Virus record (IMG/VR): IMGVR_UViG_3300042353_000423
Coordinates: 1 to 35,746 of that record
Direction: 5' to 3' (one strand)
DNA from: a virus
DNA length: 35,746 nt
Positions within the stretch are counted from its first letter, which is position 1. Each line of letters starts with the position of its first letter. Of the stretch, positions 5,479 to 11,164 are shown one piece after another. Below the pieces are notes generated by a model. That model ran no database searches and was not told the origin of the DNA. It saw only the letters and a program-made list of their open reading frames with translations. Made by a program: the position numbers and the translations under genes.

Positions 5479-5673
5479 ATGAAGCAATACTACATCAAGA
5501 CGGCTAATGTTAAGAAGTTCTGTAAGAGTCACGGCAAACAGGTGAGCAAGGATTTCCTTGAGGCACTTGAACGCCACCTCGAAAAGAAACTCCTTCAGGC
5601 GATTAATGAGCATAACGGAGGTAAGGTCAGGATGGACATCGCTCTGGCAGGATACATTCTTGGCAATAAGTAA
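5479..5673 (+). CDS. Small histone-fold-like DNA-binding protein (tentative)
   Basis: A 64-residue basic protein. The predicted layout is a short helix (NVKKFCKSHG, 10-19), a long central helix (SKDFLEALERHLEKKLLQAI, 23-42, running on to about 46), a GGKVRMDI loop (47-54) and a short last helix. This is the arrangement of minimal histone-fold proteins, including small bacterial ones that end in a Gly-Arg/Lys-x-V-x-x-x-D loop. The assignment is from pattern alone and remains tentative; a small helical repressor is the alternative. The start follows CACACGCA directly. It is the last and only gene of the block with a long structured leader RNA. Confidence 0.72.
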   Translation: MKQYYIKTANVKKFCKSHGKQVSKDFLEALERHLEKKLLQAINEHNGGKVRMDIALAGYILGNK

Positions 5674-5683
5674 AAGTACAATC

Positions 5684-5714
5684 AGGGCAGGCTCTACGGG
5701 GTCTGCCCTTCTTT
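5684..5714 (+). terminator. Terminator of the rightward early block
   Basis: AGGGCAG (5684-5690) pairs with CTGCCCT (5703-5709), followed by TTCTTT. The stem can also serve leftward transcripts arriving from the element at 5737-5897. Confidence 0.75.
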
Positions 5715-5736
5715 GTGCCTAGATGCCTAGGCTGAG

Positions 5737-5897
5737 TGCCGTCTAGATGACCTGAGGATGCCCTAGGAGGCTCTTGGATTACCAGCCTGACCAAGGACTA
5801 GGGCTGGAATCAGGAGGGCTTAGAATCAATCCTACGAGCCGCCTGAAGACCTTCCCTATTGTTCGGCTATAGAATCCAGTTATATGTAACCTGTCAA
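5737..5897 (-). repeat. Diverged border element copy 3 with promoter
   Basis: On the minus strand GGGCATCCT-N7-TCTAGACGGCA (5763-5737) matches copy 1 at 130-156 exactly in both halves and spacing. TTCTAAG occurs about 66 bases before it, where the second block stands in copies 1 and 2. A promoter-like TTGACA-N17-TTCTAT (5897-5869) precedes it, with its -35 about 133 bases before the third block, matching copy 2. A transcript would start near 5862 and reach the hairpin at 5684-5709. No open frame of note lies here, so the 5715-5911 gap between convergent genes may be an RNA gene. Confidence 0.5.
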
Positions 5898-5911
5898 CTT
5901 TATTCTGGCAC

Positions 5912-5946
5912 AAAAAGGGGGAAGAGGTTCTTAGTCTCTCCCCCCA
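5912..5946 (-). terminator. Terminator of the second leftward early block
   Basis: On the minus strand GGGGGAGAG, a loop, and CTCTTCCCCC (one bulge) are followed by TTTTTG. It lies about 65 bases after the stop of the gene at 6008. Confidence 0.75.
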
Positions 5947-6007
5947 TAGAAGTCTACCACGACTTCTTTACTAGCCACGCAACGCAGGGGCAAGCCCCTG
6001 TGAAAGG

Positions 6008-6256
6008 TTAGAAGGTCTTCTTGGTGATGATGATGAACTCATCCCCGTCCTTGACCAGCCGCACACGCCAGCCAGAGCCTACAGCCTTGCTCGTGTTCTG
6101 GTAGTAACGGATAGCCTTGACTGGGTCGTTAGAGGCAAAAGAACCCTCGTAGGTTGCCTTGGAGTTCCGAGACTCCTCCACCCTGAACACGGACTTAGCC
6201 GTGTAGAGGATGGACTTGTCGAACAGGGTGATGGTGTGGGAGTCCACGGGAGTCAT
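6008..6256 (-). CDS. Small early protein of unknown function
   Basis: An 82-residue protein, MTPVDSHTITLFDKS to the end IIITKKTF. A longer open frame would overlap the upstream gene; the ATG at 6256 forms a TAATATG junction with the upstream stop, the same junction seen elsewhere here, so it is preferred. It appears beta-rich, with alternating hydrophobic strands at both ends (TITLFD, YTAKSVFRVEE, WRVRLVKDGDEFIIITK) around a helical VKAIRYYQNTSKA. Last gene of this leftward block. No family recognised. Confidence 0.75.
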   Translation of the reverse strand: MTPVDSHTITLFDKSILYTAKSVFRVEESRNSKATYEGSFASNDPVKAIRYYQNTSKAVGSGWRVRLVKDGDEFIIITKKTF

Positions 6257-6257
6257 A

Positions 6258-6563
6258 TTAGACGATGGGGGCGATTTCGACAGGGGCAGGAGGATTGAGA
6301 AGGGCTTCAGCCTCCTTGCGAGCAAGGGCTTCCATATCCAGAAGCGACTTGGTGTACAACTGAGTCGAGTCGATACCCGCCCAATGGCAGAGTTCGTAGA
6401 ACGAGTAGGACTTAGGGCTGGAGTATTCAGTCTCCAGAGCCTTGACCTTATTCAGGTGCAGGAGAGCCTCGATAGCCGTGTTGAACACAGGGCTGGTCGT
6501 GACTGAGGTCTTGGTCTCGTGAGAGACATAAGACGAGATGAGGATGTATTTTTCGAGGTGCAT
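6258..6563 (-). CDS. Early protein of unknown function
   Basis: A 101-residue protein with an N-terminal strand (KYILISSYVSHET), a helical middle (FNTAIEALLHLNKVKALE, about 27-44) and an Ala/Pro-rich C-terminus (LNPPAPVEIAPIV). The leader is CCATACGCATATG, a variant of the early-gene ACGCATATG motif, and a promoter precedes it at 6584-6612. It is translationally coupled to the gene at 6008. Not recognised. Confidence 0.75.
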   Translation of the reverse strand: MHLEKYILISSYVSHETKTSVTTSPVFNTAIEALLHLNKVKALETEYSSPKSYSFYELCHWAGIDSTQLYTKSLLDMEALARKEAEALLNPPAPVEIAPIV

Positions 6564-6583
6564 ATGCGTATGGGTGAGAAAGG

Positions 6584-6612
6584 GAATGTATTACTTGTGA
6601 GGATGGATGCAA
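6584..6612 (-). promoter_or_regulatory. Putative promoter for the gene at 6258-6563
   Basis: Minus strand TTGCAT, 17 bases, ACATTC (or TACATT at 16). Confidence 0.45.
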
Positions 6613-6621
6613 GAACTATTT

Positions 6622-6951
6622 TCAGAAATCGCTTCCCTCTTCAGGGAGGTTGGCGAGGTACTCGCAGAGTTCAAAGTTCTCGTTCAGGTTATCAAGGATG
6701 GAGTCCTCAATAGCCTTGAGGTCAGCCTTGGTCAGACCCTCAGCATCCTTGTCGGTCTTAACGATGGTAGTCCAATCGGTAATCTTCAGGCGAGTGAAGC
6801 AGGCGAAAAGAGAAGAGGGGTCACCAGTCTCACCAGAGGATTGCTCCTCCAGTTCGTACTTGGCGTAGCCACTTACTTTGAGTTCCCTGCCGTTGACCTC
6901 GATTTCGAGGTTCTCGATAGGGTAGGAATGTTCTGGTTGGTTGCGGGGCAT
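6622..6951 (-). CDS. Early protein, paralogue of the gene at 7007-7267
   Basis: A 109-residue acidic protein. Residues about 10-35 (YPIENLEIEVNGRELKVSGY) share a pattern with the start of the neighbouring gene (YRFKNLNIKHEGLDFLVNGL): NLxI, spaced Gly, LxVxGxAxY, then an acidic EExxxE(D)G loop. Both end with helices. The beta-rich N-terminal half and acidic loop suggest a common fold of unknown role. Its start MPRNQPE lacks the ACGCA leader. It has its own promoter. Confidence 0.72.
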   Translation of the reverse strand: MPRNQPEHSYPIENLEIEVNGRELKVSGYAKYELEEQSSGETGDPSSLFACFTRLKITDWTTIVKTDKDAEGLTKADLKAIEDSILDNLNENFELCEYLANLPEEGSDF

Positions 6952-6959
6952 AGGAAAAG

Positions 6960-6988
6960 TAATGTAATACGATTTGCTCTAGGGTCAA
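6960..6988 (-). promoter_or_regulatory. Putative promoter for the gene at 6622-6951
   Basis: Minus strand TTGACC, 17 bases, ACATTA (TACATT at 16). The second box is about 10 bases from the ATG, implying a very short leader. Confidence 0.48.
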
Positions 6989-7006
6989 GGCTCTTTTAAA
7001 AGAAAG

Positions 7007-7267
7007 TCAGATTTTGTTTCCTAGGATACGGGTCAGGTGCGAGTCCTGATTAAGGGTAGCCACAGCCGTGTCAGCGAGGTGACCAAGGACTTCCTTGGAC
7101 TGGATGTAACCGCCAGCACCTAGGGCATCATAGACCTCAGCGGTCTCAAAGCCAGCCTGCTTGCCGTCCTCCTCGTAATCTTCAATCACATAATAAGCCA
7201 GCCCGTTGACGAGGAAGTCTAAGCCCTCGTGCTTGATGTTCAGATTTTTAAATCTGTAAGAGTTCAT
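7007..7267 (-). CDS. Early protein, paralogue of the gene at 6622-6951
   Basis: An 86-residue protein starting MNSYRFKNLN. It shares with its neighbour the NLxI...G..L.V.G.A.Y pattern, followed by EDYEEDGKQ. The second half is helical (YIQSKEVLGHLADTAVATLN, about 56-75). Tandem duplication followed by divergence is the simplest account. Function unknown. Confidence 0.72.
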   Translation of the reverse strand: MNSYRFKNLNIKHEGLDFLVNGLAYYVIEDYEEDGKQAGFETAEVYDALGAGGYIQSKEVLGHLADTAVATLNQDSHLTRILGNKI

Positions 7268-7276
7268 AACGAACCC

Positions 7277-7305
7277 CAGTATTCAGAAGAGTATTACTCT
7301 GTCAA
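7277..7305 (-). promoter_or_regulatory. Putative promoter for the gene at 7007-7267
   Basis: Minus strand TTGACA, 17 bases, ATACTG, ending about 9 bases before the ATG. The -35 lies at the end of the upstream gene. Confidence 0.5.
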
Positions 7306-7770
7306 CTTCTTTTCTTCAACTGATTTGATGTCTATAATATCTCCCCTGAGCATAGAGTTAATGTCCTCGTGGCTGACCCTCAGGCGATGCTCTACGATGA
7401 CTGTAGGGGCATCCTGAAGGGCTTGAACCTTGTCCACCATAATGGCTATGGCTAGGGGTAGTTGACCCGCAGGGATGTTCTCAATCTCATCCAGAAGCCT
7501 AGTAGAACCACGGGTTACAATCTGGGAGAGCAGGGTAGCCGTCTGCTTCTTCCAAGTACCCAATTCAAATCCCTTATTGTCCTCAGTATCTTTTCTAATA
7601 GCAATGACGCTGGGCTTGGACACGCCCGTAGCCTCGACCACGGCACTTGTACCTTGCCCGTCCTTAAGGAGTTCAATGACCTTGTCACGCTTCTCCTTGG
7701 CTACCTTCTTGCCCGTTACCTGAATGCTTGGGTTAGTACTCAGGCGTTCTTTGCTCGACTCATATTCCAT
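7294..7770 (-). CDS. Helix-turn-helix DNA-binding protein, possibly small-terminase-like
   Basis: A 158-residue protein. Residues about 24-62 form a clear HTH (KEKRDKVIELLKDGQGTSAV followed by EATGVSKPSVIAIRKD), of the type in resolvase-like, homeodomain-like and small-terminase N-terminal domains. A helical middle follows (about 72-120), then a short beta/coil tail. The length and HTH-plus-helical layout would suit a phage terminase small subunit, yet it stands far from the capsid genes, so a transcription regulator is equally possible. It is divergent from the replication operon across a 64-base gap, a typical position for a regulator of both. Confidence 0.75.
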   Translation of the reverse strand: MEYESSKERLSTNPSIQVTGKKVAKEKRDKVIELLKDGQGTSAVVEATGVSKPSVIAIRKDTEDNKGFELGTWKKQTATLLSQIVTRGSTRLLDEIENIPAGQLPLAIAIMVDKVQALQDAPTVIVEHRLRVSHEDINSMLRGDIIDIKSVEEKKLTE

Positions 7771-7787
7771 ACCGCACCCTATTCGTC

Positions 7788-7816
7788 TTGACTAGCATAG
7801 CAAGCATTAATAAAAG
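7788..7816 (+). promoter_or_regulatory. Putative promoter of the replication/recombination operon
   Basis: TTGACT, 17 bases, TAAAAG. The second box begins a 16-bp exact direct repeat, TAAAAGTAAAAGATAT at 7811-7826 and 7842-7857, the second copy lying in the first codons of the endonuclease gene. Repressor binding there is possible. Confidence 0.5.
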
Positions 7817-7834
7817 TAAAAGATATATATAAGA

Positions 7835-8200
7835 ATGAAACTAAAAGTAAAAGATATCCCAGCCCTGCGTGACAAGATTGCCGTGTCCCAGAATGGAAAC
7901 TGCTGGCTGTGCAAGATAGACCTGCGATGCGTGACCGCCTGCCTTGACCACGACCACGAGACAGGGCTTATCCGTGGGGTGCTGTGCCAGAACTGCAATG
8001 GTATTGAAGGAAAGATAAGTAACCTCGCCCGTAGAGCCAAGCGTCAGCGTACCAAGGCTGAGTTCGTAGCCAGCGTCCTTGCTTACTGGGATTGCTTTGC
8101 TGAAGCACCTCGTCAGGAGATTCATCCGACCCATAAGACCGCAGATGAGAAGAGATTGAGACGGAATAAGAAAGCGAAAGAAAGACGAAAGAAGAGTTGA
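7835..8200 (+). CDS. Recombination endonuclease VII family protein
   Basis: A 121-residue protein with the endonuclease VII signature. CWLC (23-26) and CQNC (51-54) form the zinc site, with LDHDHETGLIRG (37-48) as the HNH-like beta-beta-alpha-metal core and N55 following. T4 endonuclease VII resolves Holliday junctions and other branched DNA before packaging; smaller relatives like this one lack the dimerisation/C-terminal parts of the 157-residue T4 enzyme. The C-terminus is very basic (RLRRNKKAKERRKKS), suited to DNA binding. First gene of the rightward operon and upstream of exonuclease and replication genes, matching a recombination role. Confidence 0.88.
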   Translation: MKLKVKDIPALRDKIAVSQNGNCWLCKIDLRCVTACLDHDHETGLIRGVLCQNCNGIEGKISNLARRAKRQRTKAEFVASVLAYWDCFAEAPRQEIHPTHKTADEKRLRRNKKAKERRKKS

Positions 8201-8231
8201 CTCTGTGTGATACAGGGTCTTACTAGCCCTG

Positions 8232-9044
8232 ATGATTACTACATCCCTCAACGGCTCAGACCCAGCGTTCCTCGCTGGGATTGCTGACGCTGACTATCGC
8301 AACGCAACTGGCTTGGCTCAGAGTTCTCTTAAGGAATTCCTCGTCAGTCCTGCTCACTACCTCGCCAGCACGGAGGTTAAGAAAGAACCGACCAAGGCTA
8401 TGATTCTTGGCACGGCTTTCCACGCCCTGATGCTTCAGGATGACCCGACCAAGTTCTTTGCCGTAAAAGAAAAGGTGGATGGTCGCACCAAGCAGGGCAA
8501 GGAGTACAACGAGTCCTTTGCCATTGAGAACGCTGGCAAGGCTGTCATTGACTCTGACGAGTACGCCACGATTCAGGCGATGAAGAAGAGCGTGATGGCT
8601 CACCCTCTGGCTTCTGCCTTGCACAAGGCTCTGACGCATAAGGAGGTCGCTCTGTTCGGCACGAGCCGCCCTGCTGGTGGCGAGGTTCGCCTGAAGGGAA
8701 TGGTTGACGGCTACTCTGCTACCGAGGGCTTTGCTCTGGACTACAAGAGTGCTGAGGATGCCTCGCCTGCTGGTGCTAGGAAGGCAATCTGGGACAGACG
8801 CTACGACATTCAGGAAGCCCAGTACCGCTGGTTGCTTGATGCGAACGGCAAGGTCTGCAATGATTTCTTTTTCATCCTAGTAGAAAAAGTTGCTCCTTAT
8901 GCCGTGGGGGTGTATACCATTTCCAAGCACAGCCGTGACAAGACCTTCCAACTCTGGGAGAATTCTATTAACGACTTCGCTGTCTGTCAGTCCTCTGGTA
9001 AGTACCCTGCTTACTCCGACTCCTCTGTTGAGGTGAACCTGTGA
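8232..9044 (+). CDS. RecE-like PD-(D/E)xK exonuclease
   Basis: A 270-residue protein of the exodeoxyribonuclease VIII (RecE C-terminal)-like group. Visible motifs: GTAFHALML (60-68) with the conserved His, E138 in HKEVALFG, D159 in LKGMVDGY, D170-Y-K172 in FALDYKSA, and the IQEAQYRW helix (193-200). These form the usual two-metal PD-(D/E)xK site. Such enzymes chew duplex ends 5' to 3' and load a cognate annealing protein. The partner here should be the ERF protein at 11165. The next gene starts with GTG overlapping its TGA stop. Confidence 0.87.
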   Translation: MITTSLNGSDPAFLAGIADADYRNATGLAQSSLKEFLVSPAHYLASTEVKKEPTKAMILGTAFHALMLQDDPTKFFAVKEKVDGRTKQGKEYNESFAIENAGKAVIDSDEYATIQAMKKSVMAHPLASALHKALTHKEVALFGTSRPAGGEVRLKGMVDGYSATEGFALDYKSAEDASPAGARKAIWDRRYDIQEAQYRWLLDANGKVCNDFFFILVEKVAPYAVGVYTISKHSRDKTFQLWENSINDFAVCQSSGKYPAYSDSSVEVNL

Positions 9045-9736
9045 GCGAGCCTAAGTTCACGGGCGTGTGGATTCCTGCCGCCATCTTCCAGACTCCCACC
9101 ATCAGCATCACCGCTAAGGTGGTGTATGGTGTGCTGGAGAGCCTTGACAACGAGGGCGGGTGCTTTGCCTCTAACGCCTACCTGTCCAAGCACCTTGGGC
9201 TTGAGGTGCGTCAGGTTCAGAACATCCTTGCTGACCTTGAGACGGCTGGTCTCATCACTCGTGTCGAGGATAGTGGTCGCAGGATTATCCGCACCATTGA
9301 GCGTGTGGCTGTCGTGAAGGCTCTGACTGATGGTCAGGTGACTCGCTCCGAGGTAGGCAAGAAATTGCAGGGGGGTGTGCAGAAACCTGCACAGGGGGTA
9401 TGCACGAAATTGCATACATATAACAAAGAAGATAATAAAGAGGATAAAGTAACAGTCCAACAGCAGATGTGGATTGTTCGTTTGCCCTTTGGTTCTGAGG
9501 CTTTCATTGCTTCTTGGAAGTCTTGGGTAACCTATCGCAAGGAGATGAAGAAGTCCCTCACGGACTCCAGCGTACAGGCTCAGTTCAAGGAGTTCGCCCT
9601 CTGGGGTGAACAGAAGTCCACGGAGGCTATCGAGCAGTCCATCAAGCAAGGCTGGCAGGGACTCTTTGAACCGAACAAGAAGTTTGGTACTAAGTCATCA
9701 AAGGCATTGACATCTGAAGACCACAACGCATTCTAA
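9041..9736 (+). CDS. Winged-helix phage replication initiator (O-like)
   Basis: A 231-residue protein. The N-terminal domain (about 8-100) is a winged helix: ITAKVVYGVLESLDNEGGCF, YLSKHLGLEVRQVQNILADL as recognition part, then a LITRVEDSGRRIIRTI wing. A low-complexity linker (about 105-140) coincides with repeats in the DNA that look like an origin. The C-terminal part (about 142-220) is helical with Trp-rich IASWKSWVTYRKEM and AIEQSIKQGWQGLF, as in DnaD- or O-like proteins that bind a helicase loader. It is followed by a DnaC-like gene, as lambda O is by P. GTG start overlaps the upstream stop. Confidence 0.82.
   Translation: MSEPKFTGVWIPAAIFQTPTISITAKVVYGVLESLDNEGGCFASNAYLSKHLGLEVRQVQNILADLETAGLITRVEDSGRRIIRTIERVAVVKALTDGQVTRSEVGKKLQGGVQKPAQGVCTKLHTYNKEDNKEDKVTVQQQMWIVRLPFGSEAFIASWKSWVTYRKEMKKSLTDSSVQAQFKEFALWGEQKSTEAIEQSIKQGWQGLFEPNKKFGTKSSKALTSEDHNAF
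9361..9455 (+). other. Candidate replication origin inside the initiator gene
   Basis: Three direct repeats start with GAAA[T/C][T/C]TGCA or GAAATTGCA at 9361, 9382 and 9406; the first two continue through G5-6T[G/A]TGCA. Within them GTGCAG-AAAC-CTGCAC and TATGCA-CGAAAT-TGCATA are inverted repeats. Right after comes an A/T-rich, purine-rich stretch (9413-9450). Iterons plus an AT-rich unwinding zone in the middle of the initiator gene is the plan of the lambda origin in gene O. Confidence 0.6.
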
Positions 9737-9740
9737 TCCT

Positions 9741-10424
9741 ATGTCTCAAGATATCGCCTGTCATTGTGGTAAGCGTGGTGCGTTGTTCGCCAAGGCTGAC
9801 CACTCCCTTGTCCGCTATCACCGCTGTCGGGAACACCTCGACCCTGAGCGTGTGGCGTACGAGGGGCTGGTGGACTCTACTGTCCCCCCGTCTATGCCTG
9901 CCCTCTTCAGGGACACGGAGGTAGCCAGACTCCACCCGAACATCCAGAAGGCTCTAGAGTGGAAGCCAGAGGGTGATGTGACGGGTCTCCTGCTCCACGG
10001 CACGACTGGGATTGGCAAGACACGAGCCATCTGGGAAATCATCCGCAGGCTCTGGGTCGCTGATGCCAAGCGTGACCGCCAGTTGGCTTACCAGTTCCTC
10101 ACTATGCGTAAGATTGAGGGTATGATTGAGAAGGGCTTTGATGACCGCCAACACGCACGGATGCTGGAGGGGCTGATTGAACTGCCCTTCCTAATCATTG
10201 ATGACTTCGGTAAGGAGCGTCTCACCCAGCGTATGGCTTCCGACCTGTTCGCCATCATTGACGAGCGTAGCACCGCCAAGCGTCCTACAATCATCTCCAC
10301 GAATTATAACGGCACGACCCTGCTGGAGCGATTCGACAGCCGTGATGTCGAGACGGGTAAGGCTCTCATCCGCAGGCTCAAGGACTACTATATGATGGCT
10401 GGAATGGCTGAAAAGAAAGTTTGA
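9741..10424 (+). CDS. DnaC/IstB-like AAA+ helicase loader
   Basis: A 227-residue ATPase. The N-terminus has a Cys/His cluster (CHCG...HRCREH, residues 7-32) that may bind zinc, as in DnaC-type loaders. The AAA+ part shows Walker A GTTGIGKT (87-94), Walker B LIIDDFGKE (151-159), sensor-1 STNYN (186-190) and arginines R211/R212 near the end. Such proteins load the replicative helicase at the origin. It follows the winged-helix initiator by four bases. No DnaB-type helicase is in the window, so the partner is encoded elsewhere or supplied by the host. Confidence 0.87.
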   Translation: MSQDIACHCGKRGALFAKADHSLVRYHRCREHLDPERVAYEGLVDSTVPPSMPALFRDTEVARLHPNIQKALEWKPEGDVTGLLLHGTTGIGKTRAIWEIIRRLWVADAKRDRQLAYQFLTMRKIEGMIEKGFDDRQHARMLEGLIELPFLIIDDFGKERLTQRMASDLFAIIDERSTAKRPTIISTNYNGTTLLERFDSRDVETGKALIRRLKDYYMMAGMAEKKV

Positions 10425-10442
10425 ACTATTTCACTTTTCCGC

Positions 10443-10471
10443 TTGCATCGTATTACCATTTCCTTTTCTTC
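10443..10471 (+). promoter_or_regulatory. Putative promoter for the transglycosylase gene
   Basis: TTGCAT, 17 bases, TTCTTC. The flanking CTATTTCACTTTTC and CGCTTGCATC match those of the promoter at 3653, suggesting the two are coregulated. Confidence 0.5.
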
Positions 10472-10478
10472 CCAGTCT

Positions 10479-10982
10479 ATGAAGCACCTGTTTTCCCTGC
10501 TGGCACTTTGTTCTTTCGGACACGCCAAGCCTACTGAGTCCGTCATTTCCGAGAAGTTCTTGGACTCAGTCGCTATGATTGAATCCAACTTCAACCCTAA
10601 GGCGGTAGGAGACAAGGGCAAGGCTCTGGGGGCTTACCAGTTGCACCAAGAGGCTTGGATTGATGCCTGCAAGTGGATGGAATATAACGACAGGGGTGCT
10701 TACTTAGACAACTACTCTTGGCTTGTCGGCAACATCAATGACCAATGGAAGACACGAGCCAAAGACCCTGTCATCTCTCGCATCGTAGCCAAGGCTTACT
10801 TCCTCCTGCTCTACCATCGCTTCCAGAAGCGTGGCATCAAGCCCACCAACATCCAACTCTATATGGCTTACAATATGGGCTTTGGTGGGGCGGCTAAGGT
10901 TGACTTCAAGTACGACTCCTACAAACTGGATGACGCTCGTGTCTGCATCCTGAAGCGAGCGAACTATATCCTTTCCCGATGA
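10479..10982 (+). CDS. Exported lytic transglycosylase-like endolysin
   Basis: A 167-residue protein starting MKHLFSLLALCSFGHA, a Sec signal peptide with a likely cleavage after GHA. A TTG 36 bases upstream would add residues before the signal and is rejected. The mature part has the SLT/lysozyme-like core: catalytic glutamate in AMIESNFNP (E35), KALGAYQLHQEAW (48-60) and YMAYNMG (128-134). It should cleave the peptidoglycan glycan strand in the periplasm. It is placed among replication genes, about 4.7 kb from the holin, with its own promoter. Since export uses Sec, the holin may act in timing rather than release. A cell-wall role during infection is the alternative. Confidence 0.8.
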   Translation: MKHLFSLLALCSFGHAKPTESVISEKFLDSVAMIESNFNPKAVGDKGKALGAYQLHQEAWIDACKWMEYNDRGAYLDNYSWLVGNINDQWKTRAKDPVISRIVAKAYFLLLYHRFQKRGIKPTNIQLYMAYNMGFGGAAKVDFKYDSYKLDDARVCILKRANYILSR

Positions 10983-11152
10983 AAACTAAAACCAAACGCC
11001 TTTGCAGAACCTCTGAAGATATGCTCACAGTTCGCCTGCCTAACAAACTGCTTAAGTCAATCACAAAAATTGCAAAAAACATTGCGATGACTCGTTCTAC
11101 TTTTGTTAGAACTATTTTGCAGAAAGAAGTTGACACCCATCCCCTCTCGTAA
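10979..11152 (+). CDS. Ribbon-helix-helix (CopG/Arc-type) DNA-binding protein
   Basis: A 57-residue gene whose start overlaps the previous stop (ATGA). The basic N-terminus MKTKTKRLCR is followed by strand MLTVRLP (15-21), helix NKLLKSITKIAKNIA (22-36) and helix TRSTFVRTILQKEV (38-51). This is the ribbon-helix-helix layout with the strand that inserts in the major groove and the usual turn before T-R-S. Such proteins bind as dimers to operators. The promoter of the ERF gene lies across its 3' end and stop codon, so control of that gene is plausible. Palindromic repeats at 3110-3148 are other possible sites. Confidence 0.82.
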   Translation: MKTKTKRLCRTSEDMLTVRLPNKLLKSITKIAKNIAMTRSTFVRTILQKEVDTHPLS

Positions 11153-11158
11153 TACCTT
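11130..11158 (+). promoter_or_regulatory. Putative promoter for the ERF gene
   Basis: TTGACA, 17 bases, TACCTT, seven bases before the ATG of the annealing protein. The -35 is inside the ribbon-helix-helix coding sequence. Confidence 0.5.
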
Positions 11159-11164
11159 ACTCCT

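Noticed and set aside
6257-6325. Longer N-terminus for the gene at 6008-6256
   Set aside because: It overlaps the upstream coding sequence by more than 60 bases, whereas the chosen ATG forms a TAATATG junction used elsewhere.
7294-7770. Firm call of terminase small subunit
   Set aside because: The HTH fits but there is no neighbouring large subunit or portal, and its divergent position suits a regulator equally well.
10443-10478. TTG start adding 12 residues to the transglycosylase
   Set aside because: It would place polar residues before a well-formed signal peptide; the TTG also belongs to a likely promoter box.
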